This document shows, piece by piece, positions 11,200-23,640 of a DNA stretch of 64,000 nt. A program made the translations under genes and the position numbers. The stretch comes from Morinoia aosen (Eukaryota; Arthropoda; Malacostraca; Amphipoda; Talitridae), in the NCBI GenBank assembly GCA_030386875.1, contig CM059564.1, positions 67,227,436 through 67,291,435 on the forward strand, given 5' to 3'. Within the stretch, counting starts at the first letter, position 1; the number at the start of each line of letters is the position of its first letter. The notes under the pieces are model-generated. The model was given only the letters and a program-made list of their open reading frames with translations. It made no database searches and was not told where the DNA came from.

Positions 11200-11826
11200 A
11201 GTTAATGTAAGCCTCCCTAACCACAACGCAGGGATTCCCAAGGAGAGAAAGGCACCATTTGGTTGAGAGTTAGTCAAATGCGGAAACTGTGTATGTGTTC
11301 CCACACAAGGTCCCCAGCGAATAGAAACTGTAAGTTAGGAAAAGTCTACGAAACAATATAAAAATTGAAGAAATAACGTAGTAAGTGTTGTGAAATAGGA
11401 CAGCCCTGACCTGAGCAGAAAAACTGTTCGTTAACTCGTTGACTGCGTATCAGTGTACATGTATACTACTAGTTAAATTGCTTTTTAACGAACCGTTATC
11501 AATGTAGAGCATTTCAATTATTTCACTTTATTTATTTAAATTAGGCTATGGCGTACAAGTTCTATTGTTATCGTGCAATTATATGCTTCCCGCTTTTCAG
11601 AAATGATGAAAATGTAATCAATCAGTTAACACGGGTTTTCAATTCTGCTATTGGAATCTAACAAACGACCGTGGGAACCGCGCAAACACAGTAAACGTTA
11701 GCTAAGCAAAAAAACCTATTCTATTTCAACAAAAGGCCTAGCTAATCATCAGCTCGAGATTTCCCATTATCACCTTAGGAACACTAATTGTGATGGATAC
11801 AATATTGGTATTCCGTTGAGGGGAAT
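11200..11826 (-). mobile_element. SINE-A copy f, split by about 275 bp
   Basis: The 3' part is at 11200-11425 and the 5' part, with the gttgaggggaat end, at 11700-11826. The intervening 275 bases are not family sequence and look like a later insertion, which I could not identify. Confidence 0.65.
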
Positions 11827-11880
11827 AGGCCCTGGAACAATTGTTGATCTCGTGCTGGCTATGATAACCGCTAAGGCACT

Positions 11881-13338
11881 CTACACCTTTTTCACTTCAA
11901 ATTAATCCCAGTCAAGATGAAAATAATCCCAGCCAAGACGAAAATAATCCCAGCCAAGACGAAAATAATCCCAGCCAAGACGAAAAGAATCCCAGCCAAG
12001 ATGAAAAGAATCCCAGCCAAGATGAAAAGAATCCCAGCCAAGATGAAAATAATCCCAGCCAAGATGAAAATAATCCCAGTCAAGGTTAAATTAATCCAAC
12101 CCTAAGTTGAGTTAAAATTGTCAATCACTCATTAATTTGAACGTTTTTTGTGTTAAATATGTTTTTAATGGATGTAAAGAGCAAGAAAAACGTATTTTCA
12201 TTCAGCAAGGAATACATAAATTTTCTGCAATATAAAAACAAGCTGTCGTAAAATGTAAGTATCCAGCATCAGGAGGCAAAGTGTAATTCAGATATTTGAA
12301 CGGAGTAACAGATGGAAGTCAGTTATAAAAACCTCGTATTATACTACACATTGAAGTCTTGCAATTCTACGTTAATGGCAGTATGCATACATTAATATCA
12401 TTAATATATGTTCAAAGGTAATTTTATATTACATATACACATACATAGTATCGAGGATTTATTTACACTCGTATAGAGATTTATATGCGGGAAATTCCAC
12501 TTTATCGCATTTATAAAATTATATATGCATTCAACTAAAGAAGATTACCATTGAACGATATGTAGCAACGAAGAAATATAACAACGAAGTCTGTTTTGGC
12601 TTGTTCAAACGATTTTTGTAAAAACGTCACAATTTGTTTCATTGACAGAGATGCTATATTTGCCTTGGCTCATTCATTAGAAGGGATAGCACAATTTTTA
12701 TTGCTAATGCAGGATTGTATTTGTGTAGCAATGTACTCATATAAATTGTAATCAAATGGTATCGTACATAAGTACTTAAGTACTCGGTGAATCGCATTTG
12801 CATATTTCTTTAAAAGGTGAAATCTACCTATCGTCTAATGGCAATCTTTTGCAGTTGCATGCATATATGATTTTATATACGTGACAAAGTTGAATTTCAC
12901 GCAAATAAATCTATGAGTGTAAATAAATCCCCGATACTACTGTATGAGTGTGTACTACAAAACTGCCTTTGAACATAAATATTTGAATGGATGCATACTG
13001 CCGTTAATGTAGAATTGTAAAACAACTTTAATGTGTAGTATAATACGAAGTTTTTATAATCGACTTCTATCTGTTACTCTGCTCAAAGATCTGAATCACA
13101 CTCTGCCTCCTCATGCTGGATGTTTACCACATTTTACGACAGCTCGTTTTTATATTGCAGAAATTCAATGCAAAACTAGCTGAAAGGAAAAACGTTTTTC
13201 TTGTTCAACACATCCGATAAATACATATTTAACACAAAAATGCTCAAATTAGAGAGTGATTAATGTCAATTCTTAACTCAACTTAGGGTTGGATTAGTTT
13301 GAACTTGACTTGATTAATTTCAAGTGAAAAAGGTGTAG
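11881..13338. mobile_element. Foldback C, 1.46-kb palindromic element
   Basis: The ends are ctacacctttttcactt (left) and its near-perfect reverse complement (right). The arms of roughly 600 bases pair across a centre near 12620, for example the block with ttataaaattatatatgcat on the left against atgcatatatgattttatat on the right. A TA dinucleotide sits at each end (11882-11883, 13336-13337), compatible with a TA target site. No coding frame was seen. It lies in the last racemase intron. Confidence 0.75.
11904..12092. repeat. 21-bp minisatellite, nine units
   Basis: Nine exact-length 21-base units of the form aatcccagccaagacgaaaat, the outer ones slightly diverged. The array is found only in the left arm of foldback C; the right arm has about a single equivalent unit. 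An open frame on each strand through it (IIPAKTK repeats) is a by-product of the 21-base period. Confidence 0.92.
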
Positions 13339-13781
13339 TTTCCCCAAGGTTCACTGACGGGGACACTCTTGCCTGCGTACCAACCTATGTGTAGCTCAGG
13401 AATCTTCTCATATATTCCCCGAGGTGTGCTGAATCCCTCATGTAAGGTGCGGAATAATGGGCACATCTTCCTGGACGCGCTTACAAAAAATATAAAGGAA
13501 AAGCTTGAAGAAATTTTGAACTTCCTCATACAGAGACGTGAATCATTACATAACTTTAATTTATTACGAGTGCACAAAGCCCGTAAAAAAATGACAGGAT
13601 TAGATATAGGACCAACTGTTCAACATTGCATTCCCATGATTTCCCATGCTATTCTATGGCTTTCCAATACTTTCCCAAATCTCAACCGCTGATATTCTAC
13701 TCAAACTAATCTAACCTACCAATACACGTGATATTCATTCCGACTCCCAATCTGCTGGGTTAAGGCACCGAAAATTGTGGA

Positions 13782-13879
13782 GTTGATGAAGCTTGTCTCA
13801 CAGATACGCTCATCACACATTGCAGGCTGGTGGGTGTGACACACAGACGGACGGACGCGGCTCCTTTTATAGTATAGAT
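13782..13879. repeat. Dispersed repeat with a GGACGGACGCGGCTC block
   Basis: Shares gttgatga, the cagatacgctcatcacaca block, gcaggctgg, acggacggacgcggctc and tagtatagat with 21503-21629. The class is unknown. Confidence 0.6.
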
Positions 13880-14229
13880 TGCCAATAGACACGCACAGGC
13901 AATGAAAATCCCATCAGCCTCGATTATTCGCATTCGTTAAACATTCGGAGAAGGTTTGAAGTCCGCAAAATTTACAATAAAATTCACTTGGTAGACACGC
14001 GAGATTTCTTAGGGAACGAAACGCTATTGTGATTTTGATTGACTTGCTAATAACTGCTTTTCAATTGCAGAAGATTTTTCAAGTTTCTTGTATCGATGGG
14101 TTCGGGCTGCAACATTTTGCACATTGGCGTAGACAAAGAAATTGCGCATTTGACTAGGACGATTAACTGTTGTTGTTGATATTCGTAATATTTGTGCATT
14201 CTAAATTTTCAAGTCATCTTCCTGGGCAG

Positions 14230-14486
14230 GCCAAATGTGTCCGATTGTTGGCAGAGTGTCGATGGATTCGATCACGGTGCGGCTCCCAGAAGAGCCCGGC
14301 GCGGATGAAGCGTTTGCAATTATTACGGCAGATTTTCATCCTCTGACGTCTGCAGTGGGCATAGCTCGCGCCTTGGGCGGGGCTGTGTATGAAGTGCCAG
14401 GCAACTGGAGCACAAGGCTGCCTCGAGTGACCGTTGAGGACGGAAGAGTGAGGAAGGTATATCCCAGCTTGGAATATACGAACTGA
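14230..14486 (+). CDS. Alanine racemase last exon (C-terminal beta domain)
   Basis: The acceptor is tgggcag ending at 14229. Reads QMCPIVGRVSMDSITVRLPE onwards to VYEVPGNWSTRLPRV and RVRKVYPSLEYTN, then TGA at 14484-14486. GRVSMD corresponds to GRVCMDQ of bacterial enzymes, with the Met and Asp of the active-site entrance kept. VYEV holds the tyrosine equivalent to Tyr354. A bacterial protein would normally end at about the R-x-Y position, so the length is as expected. A polyadenylation signal follows 78 bases after the stop. Confidence 0.92.
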
Positions 14487-14563
14487 ATTCACCCGAGACA
14501 TGTGTGCCGAACTTGGAACGTGGGCTCGTACGCTGGAAATTCAGCAGTTACCACCTTCTATGC

Positions 14564-14569
14564 AATAAA
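14564..14569 (+). terminator. Polyadenylation signal of the alanine racemase gene
   Basis: AATAAA lies 78 bases downstream of the TGA at 14484-14486, in the sense orientation. It is the first such hexamer after the stop codon. Confidence 0.6.
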
Positions 14570-16733
14570 AATTGCCTGTCGAATTAAACACTCTCTCGCC
14601 TTGTTTATGGGTATTATGTGCCAGTTTTATTATTCAGCTGGAGAAAATATTTGGATTATAGAAAAACAAATTTGAAATTGACATTGGGAATTCAGTATAC
14701 ATCAGAATCGTCAAAATATAACTTTAAAAGAAAAAATACTTCGATAAAGCAGCAAACAACATCAACACAGCGTGAAACTTAATTAACTGTTGATCCAATA
14801 TGATGTTAGAGCTGCGGGCTTATTTTTTTTTCTTTCCCGTTTAAACCATTGGCCATATCAAATTTTTGGTTTCCAATAATAGCATCGTAGAAAAGCACTG
14901 GGCAGAAAATGACGTACGAGTAGAATGTAAATCCAAGTTTAAACGTTAGGAAATACTTAATGATTTATATTGATCAATTTACACTTACGTCTTGTCAGTA
15001 GTAATAGTGCCGAAGGAATCTAAGAGGAAAAGAAAGTCATCGAGATAAGACTTGAGACACCTTCTGTCTCGTTCAGCAGGTGACCGAAGGTCAAAAGTTT
15101 ATTTAAGATGAAAACAAGAAGGCAACAACATCAAAGTAAGTAGAAATTTACTAAAGAAATTAAGGAAAAATTCTCCAGAGTTAGAACAATGAGGGCAATT
15201 ATGACTTTATATGAAATGATCAGCTCGAAGTTCCGATGACAGCACAATATTGATTCACGTGGATACTTCTTGGTTTAGATAGGCGCCTACTACAGCACAA
15301 CTAAGCAAACTTCGGAAACTGGCTAAGAGATTTTGAAACAATACTGTATAATGCGCAGCTGCTCCAGCGCAAGCAATTTCTATACACGAATGTACCGAAC
15401 GGATTTAAATCACTAACCTAACATTGGCATTAGCTAATCGTTATACTGGTGAATTTGAGATGCTATAGACGATAGTTCAGGGAAGAATTGCAGTGACACT
15501 CGGAAAAGATCTGGGTTAAGTGATATCTCAGCAGCGTGCCTCCGTTGCCGTGAGCAAAAACAAAACGTAAACATCTTGAGAAATTTATCAAAGTTGAAAA
15601 AGCCGATCATGTACGTCCTACAGATAAATTTGAGCTTATCTAGTAACAAGTGGCATTATACTTAATAGAATTCTTCGAGCTCAATAAAACTTACGAGCTT
15701 CAAAACGGTTTGAGAAGATATATATGAAATAAATAGCGACGTATGAAAACTTGAAGATACAATCGAGGGCGGAGTTTGAGAATCTTAGTCCTGAAGTAAC
15801 CGTGAAGAGAAGTTAGAGCAAAAGCGTAAATGGAAACTTTAACAGTAAAAAAATAAAATGATATTGAAAACGTCTCAATGCAGTACACAGGACAAAAAGA
15901 ATAAAACAACGCTCACTAGACTGATTTGCAAATAACGCGCAAGATTTAAATGCAAGCAGTATCAAAACGGATAAACAATTTGATGCGCATCATCATGTTT
16001 CTCTCTACTAACGAATACGAAGCTACAATAAAAACATACAATCATAAGTGTACAGTTGGCCAATTAAATTTCAGCTGTATTCTTAAGGAAGAACAATCTA
16101 TCAGGATGAAGACAACTCCCTAACAAGAGGGCACCACGCATATTTCGAGACACTTTATTTCATAACAGTACGCACCCTAATGATCACATGTAAGGGTAGG
16201 TAACGTTTCGATGAAACAAAAAATTAAAGAAGACGATAGAAGAAGGTATGGATTCAAAACACACAAAGGTTGGTTCAATAGAAAACCGTCCATTTCACGA
16301 ATGAGAAACAGCAACATTCAGGCGCTCCAACGCACTATATTTAATTCAGGGGGACTCGGATGAACTCTGTATAGCAACAGTACTTGAAACAATAAATATT
16401 GTACAGCACAGAAGAATACGGCTGAAGAAGAAAACAATAAGAAATACGCTTTAACGTCATAAATAGCTACCGATGTAACTCATCGGCAAGCAACTCAAAA
16501 ATTGAGGGGCAGATGGATTAATTAAATGCAACGCTACTCCAAAGATGAAACTTAAGCTCACAAAAGATTGTTACAGCCAGAGTAGCTCAATGTTCATATG
16601 GCCCACGATGTCAGTAGGAACGCCAAGACCTCGGCGTTTATACGAGTGATTGCAAAACGTCTCTAAGACCCAGAATAGATGATTACTAGTCGCACTTGAG
16701 AAAAATAGCCCACTTCATTTTATTAGATGAGCT
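14570..16733. other. Intergenic, nothing recognised
   Basis: A-rich DNA downstream of the racemase gene. No exon-like open frame, RNA gene or repeat structure was recognised. Confidence 0.4.
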
Positions 16734-17095
16734 AGTTTAAGGCTCCATAACCGCTAAAAAAGTGTTCCAAAGAGGAGAAGGATAATATAAAGGCATCATG
16801 AAGTATGGAGCTAAGTGAACGCGGAATCTATTTATAAGGCGTGTTCCAATACAAGAACCAGTGCGAATAGAAATAGTGAGTCATGTTAAAAAGAAAGGCT
16901 ATGAAACAAAAGACAGTTGAAGAAGAAAGAGGTGCTGAAAAATAGGACAAGTGACCCAAAAAAAGATAGTCCATAACTAAACAAGAGACCTGTGTTTTAT
17001 TTTATCAGAAGGAAGGCCTACCTAACTCTGAGCTCGGGACCTCACATTTAGCCCGCGGAAGCGCTGATTTCGTAGACACATAGTACTATTTCCTA
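16734..17095 (-). mobile_element. SINE-A copy g
   Basis: Diverged copy in reverse orientation, from the ttaaggctcc tail side to the gcggaagcgctgatttcgtag 5' side. The family blocks ggaacgcgg-like, gttgaagaagaaag and ggcctacctaactctgagctcg are visible. Confidence 0.72.
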
Positions 17096-17322
17096 ACGTT
17101 AAGTGCCAACGACGAAATTAAACCCATCACTTGATAGTTTTGCCGGTTCTGCAAAGGTTCCGGCGAACAACGCTTACAGATGTTTCTTCATTGCCTCCAA
17201 CAAGCTAATGAGCACATAAGCGATCAGCCAATCTATGAACCAGTGTGCAATTTAAAAAACAGAACATAGCCGTAGACCAGAGCAAAAACCCCAAAGATTT
17301 TTACTCCAGTTAGCTCAAGATT

Positions 17323-17515
17323 CCCTAACCACAACAAAGGCGATCTCACGAGAGCGAAGAGAAAGGCATAAATTATACATAGAAAATGAGGAATCTATGT
17401 ACAAGGTGTTCCCTCACATGATACCTTGCGTATAGAAACAGCAGGTTAAGAAGGCAGAGGAAAACGACACAAAGAAGGTATAGAAGCTGAATAATGTAAA
17501 AATAGGCACAAAAGA
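17323..17515 (-). mobile_element. SINE-A copy h (partial)
   Basis: The tail-side half of the family (ttccctaaccacaac to gaggaatctatg to aaaaataggcac). It ends where the ggcctacctaac block should follow. Confidence 0.6.
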
Positions 17516-17811
17516 TTGAAGTCACGCAAGACTATTATAACTAAGGTCACTCAAAAATTTTTTCGCGGTGTGACAGTCCTCATAGTAACGGAAAAAAAAA
17601 TCTGACTTAAACCTATTACATATACTATGCTCCCTGATGGGTAAACTTTCAAAGATAAACTAAGGAACTGTAATAGATAATTCCCCTCAATGAAAATTGA
17701 ATTAATAATTCCTCCGTCTCTCGAGACAACACACTGAAGGAAGCAAAAGGCCATGCTAGCAGACTAATAATGTTGTTACCATAATTTATCTCCTCAAAGA
17801 AACTCAGCAGT

Positions 17812-18164
17812 TTAGTTTATTAGTTAGTTTAAGCCTCCCTATCCTCAACAATGAGATGTAAAGAGAGGAAGGAAGAAGGCACCATTTAGTATGGAGTTAA
17901 GGGAACGTGGAATCTATGCAGAAAGGGCACAGAAACAGAAAGCTAAGAAAGAAGTTCATGAAACGAGAAAAAGTTGAAGAAGAAAGTGGTAGGCGGTGAA
18001 AAACAGGACAGCAGTGAACCGAAAAAAAGATGGTCCGTAACACAACAAAACCTATTCTATTTTAACAAAAGAAAGCCTACCTAACCTTTAGCTCGGGCCC
18101 TCACATTGTCCCCCTGGGAGCGCTAGTTCCCATAGATACAATAATTGTATCCCCCTGAGGGGAA
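17812..18164 (-). mobile_element. SINE-A copy i (full length, 13-bp TSD)
   Basis: Full-length reverse copy ending in ccccctgagggg. The 13 bases AAGAAACTCAGCA occur just before its tail (about 17796-17809) and just after its 5' end (from 18163), a perfect target-site duplication. Confidence 0.85.
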
Positions 18165-18169
18165 GAAAC

Positions 18170-21100
18170 TCAGCAACCCTCCTCGCCGCGCAAGATTCAT
18201 AACATTGAGCGGATAAACAAGACTTCGTCAGCAGAATGAGGCGCAACTGTCATGAAGGTATTTTAAAATGGATTGTACCCGAAAAAATAATATTGTCGGA
18301 AAAGACGGTCAATTGCAATTTAAGTCTTTTGTAAGGCAAAAAGAGAGATATCTAAAGAATGCCATATTATTTTAGCAAAGACCGGGTCTCGAAAAAAGAA
18401 TTTCAGCTGAAAAAAATACAACACCGCCGTAAAAGCGACTTCATATGGTAAGTATACGTACCGCAAATGAAGAAACTAGTACCTGGACACATGAAAAATT
18501 GTCAAGCATTAAGAGTTGTCTGAGACTTCTTTTACATGAAAATAGATTGTCGGAAAAGTGATAAGTGGAGAAATAAGCTCTTAAAGTACGGACAATGTAA
18601 ATTTGCATAAAAATTTGAACAGGAGTAAAAATTTAACATCAGGAAGGATTTAAAATTAAGATTCCAGTCACATAATAGAGACGAATTAATATTTGATTGA
18701 CAATTTCACTGAGTAGAGCAGAATGCCGGAGAAACTTAGGTACAATCCTCGCTGCGCCTACAAAGTAGCTAAGTAACCAAAAAAGTGTTGATTTCACAGT
18801 CGAGACAGAAAATAAGTTTGCTAGTATACTAAAATAAAAAATCTGAAACAAGAAATTTGAGAAAAGCAAAAAAAATAAACGATTCACAGCACACGAAATT
18901 GTCGCTGTCAGATACTTTGAAACATTTCTCGCTACTAGCGAGGCACAAAAAATGACAGAAATGAAATGTTTCAGTAATTAAGTAATTAGCAAACTCAAAA
19001 ATGATGGCCGTAAGTAATTTTCAGTATTTAAAGTAAATATTTTCTATGAATAATGACCAGATACGACTACATGAAAGTTTTACGTTATCACTTTCAAGCA
19101 CACATAGTAAGTAATAAAATTCCCTCGTGAAAATAGTGAGTTATTTGGAAGAATTGCAACTACGAAGTCGAGCAAGCTTTTATAGTGCAGGAAGTTGTGT
19201 TAAATAATATAAAACAATGGAAAATAAATCAGGCCGGCTCGATAATAAGAACCGAACCTACAACACGACTGATGAACACTACAACCAACTACACTGAGAT
19301 GTCCTCAACGTAGGCCGGAGAGCACACGGAACCTTTATTAAAAGAAACATCAAAATGGGTACCATCGATAAGATAGCACGGATGCTCCAGGTCAGACAAA
19401 GCGCTTAGAGGCATAGAAGTAATTTCCCACCGAAAACGTAAATCCGAAAGATAGGAACGATACTATCAACTGAGAGGTAATTTATAGAACAATTAGTCGG
19501 CTACGAGAGGAAGCCACAAAAAAAGTGTCGTATGGCACCCCTATTACCAATACCTAGATGCTTAGGATACTAGGTTACTAGAGAGTGGGGTACCTTAGGA
19601 GCAATCTCACACAATAAAATACTTCCACGGCAAAAAATAAGCTAAAATGAATAAAAAATTGTGGTTAAGGTTCTTAAATCAACATGTAACCATCTAAAAA
19701 TTATTTACTATGAACATTAATTTCAATAATTTTAAAATTTGCTAATAAGGAATGATGAACAATTAAAAAAAATATGACGAATGAATAAAACTAGACCACA
19801 GAACTAAAGTCCCCTACGCCACACAAACACTACCAGAGAATCACGAACTCCAGAACCAACCCTAAAACAACCGACCGCGAAAATCTACAGCTAATAAAAC
19901 TCCTTAAAATTAGGCAAGTATGCGACATCGCTCACACAACGCTGCCACTGCAGTCTCGCACACAAGCACAGCTGCGCTCTCAGATTGTTGGTTGACTCAC
20001 TAGATGGGACACAATACGAAAGGGGAACTATCCTTACAGTGTATCTCAGGCGTCTGCCATATACAGCCCGAGGTGCTGCTCACTTCCGCCATAAAATACG
20101 AAGTCACGCTAGGTAGATCGGAGTAACACCCAATAGATAACTTTATGCAAAAAAATTGAATTTCATTCATTTTGGGGGCGACTAATAGCTGCAGTAAATT
20201 TGGCACGCAAAAAAATGATTTGCTATGTATGAACTGCCAATTCTTTTTTAATTAAGAGCTTTTTTAAGTACTCAGTTGAGCTTTAAGAACAGAGCTCAAA
20301 CATACAATAGAGATTGTAGTTTCACAGTAAGTGTAAATTGTTACTTTTCTACACACTTCATTTTAGGAAAAAGAATCCAGCGAAAATCTCGTTTTCTGTG
20401 ATGTCAGTCACAAAATATAACTAGATAGGCGTTTACTTCGCGGCTGCCAACAAGCGAGAAATATCCTCATATGAAAGAAAAAAATATTTCACAATAGATT
20501 CAACATGGTAATTTACACTCAGAGCGTCAAATAAGCGTTCTTGAGCGAATTGCGAAAGTAGATGTTCAAAGTATAAATAGTAATTGTTATGTCATTGAAT
20601 AAAATTGAAATTCCGAGCTCCTCAGTACTTCTCATGTAATTTCAATGCACCATTCAGATATTTAAAATGCCATCCTTTTCATCAAGCAAACGCTAAGACA
20701 AACGTGGCTGTGACCAAACTTCAAACGCAACTCATTGATTCTGTTAATTCCATCACAAAATTCGCCTCTCAACAAAATAGACTCGCACGCATTCAAGCTG
20801 TTATTTGTCAACTATTGTCACGATGCCAATTATTACAACTGTGATTCAAGTTTTCGCTCCCAACGTACCACAACAGACGTAAGTACACAATGCATGCTAC
20901 CAACTCTAGGTTTTTATAGTCGGCGTAGTTGGCGAGCGGCAAAAACTGCGTCATATTTTGTTGGACGAGACGGTGGGAATACCACAGCAGGGGACGTGCG
21001 TATCTCGTGAGCTCAGCAGGCTGCCACACTCGTTCCTTCAAAGCCTGAAAAAGTCAACTCAAGTTTGAATGTATTCATCACCTACACACTGAGGGTTATG

Positions 21101-21502
21101 TACCAGCTAATAGAATACAACGTAAAAATATTGGCGCATAGCGTGGAAATGAACATACAAATATACATTTGTATACAATGCAGGGCAAGATAATACAACA
21201 CGTTGATTAAATCGCCAGATTCAACATTTCTTGACCACGAAAATTGGACTGTCCATGAAAAATAGTATAAAAATGTTAATAATATGTATGGTTATTCAAA
21301 TATTCAGTAGAAACAATATATAGGAACATGCATAACAAACACATGAACAGAAGTTTACAACACATTGCAAGATATCCATACATTAATACTTCGTTGCATA
21401 GCCGTTATTATTATATACAAGTCCACCCCCCTTTATTTGAAATAAAAAATGGGCGAAATGAGAGAAAGACCGGAAGAAATTAAAAAATACAATCTCTCGA
21501 GA
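18170..21502. other. Intergenic, nothing recognised
   Basis: No gene family or repeat structure was recognised. Short open frames at 20605-20844 and 20735-21010 overlap one another and show no known motif. Confidence 0.35.
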
Positions 21503-21629
21503 GTTGATGAGGCCGCGTGAACACGGCCCGTCAAAATATATAGGGCTGGAGCTTGTATCGCAGATACGCTCATCACACACTGCAGGCTGGCTTCGGACGG
21601 ACGGACGCGGCTCTTATTATAGTATAGAC
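21503..21629. repeat. Second copy of the GGACGGACGCGGCTC repeat
   Basis: Homologous to 13782-13879. Here it contains an extra ccgcgtgaacacggcc hairpin and directly abuts a partial foldback A copy. Confidence 0.6.
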
Positions 21630-22168
21630 TAGCGTGCACAGCCCATCAAAAATGATGGAATTCAATATCAATCTTGAACAAATTTTTCAGTTGTGAATGA
21701 CAAACAAATTTGTCCATCATAACAGTACCCGTGATAAAAATATTTTTGTGCTTGTGCGTTGGTGAAACTCGTATCACAGATCCGGTCATTATAACTATCC
21801 TTATGAGCGCGACAGAGAAATGGAAGAAGAAGACTTGAAACAAGTAAACCAAAGGTATTATTAGGTAGTAGCAGGGCCCGTGGAAATTCCACGGAAAATG
21901 TCATCATTAAGCTAGGTAGTCCCGTGAAAAATTTCCGTCAACATTTCCCAATCTATGCTAACCTAACATATCCTAACCTTTCCTATTCTAACATATCCTG
22001 ATGAAATGTCAAATATATCGATGCATGTAAGGGCCATCTTTCAATGTTACACACACTGAGATATTTGGTATCCATGATATCGCCCACTCAGACATCTTAT
22101 GTTTCTTAAGAAGCGGACACCAAACAAATATATAAATAAACACACGACGGGTATTATTAGGTTAGATG
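21630..22168. mobile_element. Foldback A partial copy (right-arm fragment)
   Basis: Matches the right arms of the two large foldback A copies: gtgcacagcccatc, the tcataacagtacccgtgat block, cagagaaatggaagaa, ggtattattaggta, ttaagaagcggacacc and the final gggtattattaggttaga. The outer TATCGG-rich terminus and the left arm are missing. Confidence 0.78.
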
Positions 22169-23640
22169 GCTTCGAGACGTTTAGAACAATTCACTACTGG
22201 CCTTTTCTAAGTTTCGGGCTTAATCTTATTTCCTTCTTCAACGCAAATTTCTTCGAGTTCAGTGATGTTATTGGGACCTCTCTTCTGAATCTTCAATTTC
22301 AATTCCCTTCACAAGTTTTCGATCGGATTCATTTCTGGGAATTGGCTTAGCCATTCTAAATGTTATGTTCTTCATCCTCAACCATTCCTTGGTTTCGTTT
22401 GCAGTATGCTTTGAATCGTTGTCTTGTTGGAAGGCCCATCCAACGTTTCAATTTTAGCAAACGAGCTAAAAGTAGGAGTAGCTCTTCCAATATCTCCGAT
22501 GTGAAGTTTACCTATCCTTGATGAACTGCAACATCTCCACAAGGAGTTTTCGTACTGGTAACTAACTTGTTGGCTAATCCTCCTCATTCAGCAATACGCA
22601 GCTATGCTGAGAAGTGCTTTGCAATTATTCGTGATGGTAGTTTTAAAATAATTCACAGATCTTTCCGGTGATTTTAACAGTAGGATTTTAGAATCTTTGC
22701 ATATTTTTAAGGAAAAACAAATTATAAACAACATACTTAGCTCGTATCTCCTTCAAATAGTTGATACATAGTTGTCCATTTTTTCGTACACTATAGAATT
22801 TAGTATCGATCGTGTTTTCATGCTTGCGTTAGATTGATCATACTTTGTATTTTACAAAACTGATGATGGAGCTGGTCTCCGAAACGTTTTCGATTTTTTG
22901 TTTTCTTTAGAATAAAAATGATTAATTTTGTTAGCATTTTCTTCACGTTTAAATTTGCGGTGAATTTGCGATTTAACCCAAAGTGAACATCTGTTTATCC
23001 CATACCATGATTGAGCCACCTCCAAACTAAACAATGGGTATGGTGCACTTTGGTTTATACTCTTCGTTTTGTTGCTTCCAAACATGGTTTGTGCTGTTTC
23101 TCACAAAAAAGTTGATTTTGGTTTCATCTGACCACAGCACTGAATTCCAGAACGCTTCCGACTTGTTCACTTGTTCAGGCATACTTCAGCCTGACCTTAT
23201 GACGTTTCTGGAGAAGAGGTGTCCAACGCGTGGTGCGGGAGAAAAAAAACCTTCACGGCGTAGTGCCCTGCTGATCGTGAGTTTGCTGGCTTCGAATCCA
23301 GACGCCTTGAGCTCATCCTTTAATTCTTCACGTGTAGTTCGATTCTTCTTTAATTTAATTCTTTAATTCTTCAGCACTACAGTTCGGACCAATTTTCGAA
23401 CAGCACGGTCGAATCTTTCGTGGACGGCCAGTTCGAGGCTTGCTGAGAGTCGTATTCCTGCATTTCTACTTATTATGGTTCCAACCGAGGCTATAGGAAC
23501 ACTAAGTTGTGCACATACCTTCCGATATCCCAAACCTTCATTATGGAGCTCCACAATACGTTTTCGAAGGTCTTGGCTGATATTTTTATCCACGCTTACA
23601 ACCTTTCAGTACGAGAACTGCTGTACCAATGACACGTTAT
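22169..23640 (-). pseudogene. Tc1-like transposase, broken
   Basis: The N-terminal part (23593-23363) reads MDKNISQDLRKRIVELHNEG, then KVCAQLSVPIASVGTIISR, a paired-type helix-turn-helix. Continuing in shifted frames there are TISRALRREGF, SDETKINFFV (first catalytic Asp), PKCTIPIV and GGGSIMVW. After an interruption come KLHIGDIG, QQDNDSKHTANETKEW (second catalytic Asp, about 22405-22430) and NPIENL followed by a stop. Frameshifts, stops and an insertion (about 22620-22985) make it inactive. The family normally has about 340 residues. Terminal repeats were not identified. Confidence 0.88.
22860..22887 (+). other. Hammerhead-core-like motif 3
   Basis: CTGATGA, helix II GGAG...CTCC, then GAAACG: the best match to the hammerhead core in the window. 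A perfect TTTGTA...TACAAA hairpin precedes it. It lies in the segment that interrupts the Tc1-like transposase. Confidence 0.42.

Larger units (their letters stand above)
5669..14569 (+). other. Alanine racemase gene, 3' part (five exons)
   Basis: Gene-level entry. PLP-dependent alanine racemase interconverts L- and D-alanine in the cytosol. Five exons join in phase: phase 1 into 5669-5778, phase 0 into 7000-7211, phase 2 into 8626-8729, phase 1 into 10648-10878, phase 1 into 14230-14486. They give about 303 residues. Family blocks appear in the right order: VDTGM-R-G, THF, DMVRPG, VGYDGTY, GRVSMD, VYEV and a terminal R-V-Y. Bacterial enzymes have about 360-390 residues, so roughly 100 N-terminal residues including the PLP-lysine block (usually NAYGHG-like) are missing. 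I found no such block in 1-5668, so the 5' exons probably lie left of the window. Introns are 1.2-3.4 kb and hold SINEs and a foldback element. Exon GC content and spliced structure argue for a resident animal gene rather than bacterial contamination. Confidence 0.9.

Noticed and set aside
11892..12105. Repetitive open frames on both strands (IIPAKTK / ILAGIIF repeats)
   Set aside because: They are a trivial result of a 21-base minisatellite being a multiple of three.
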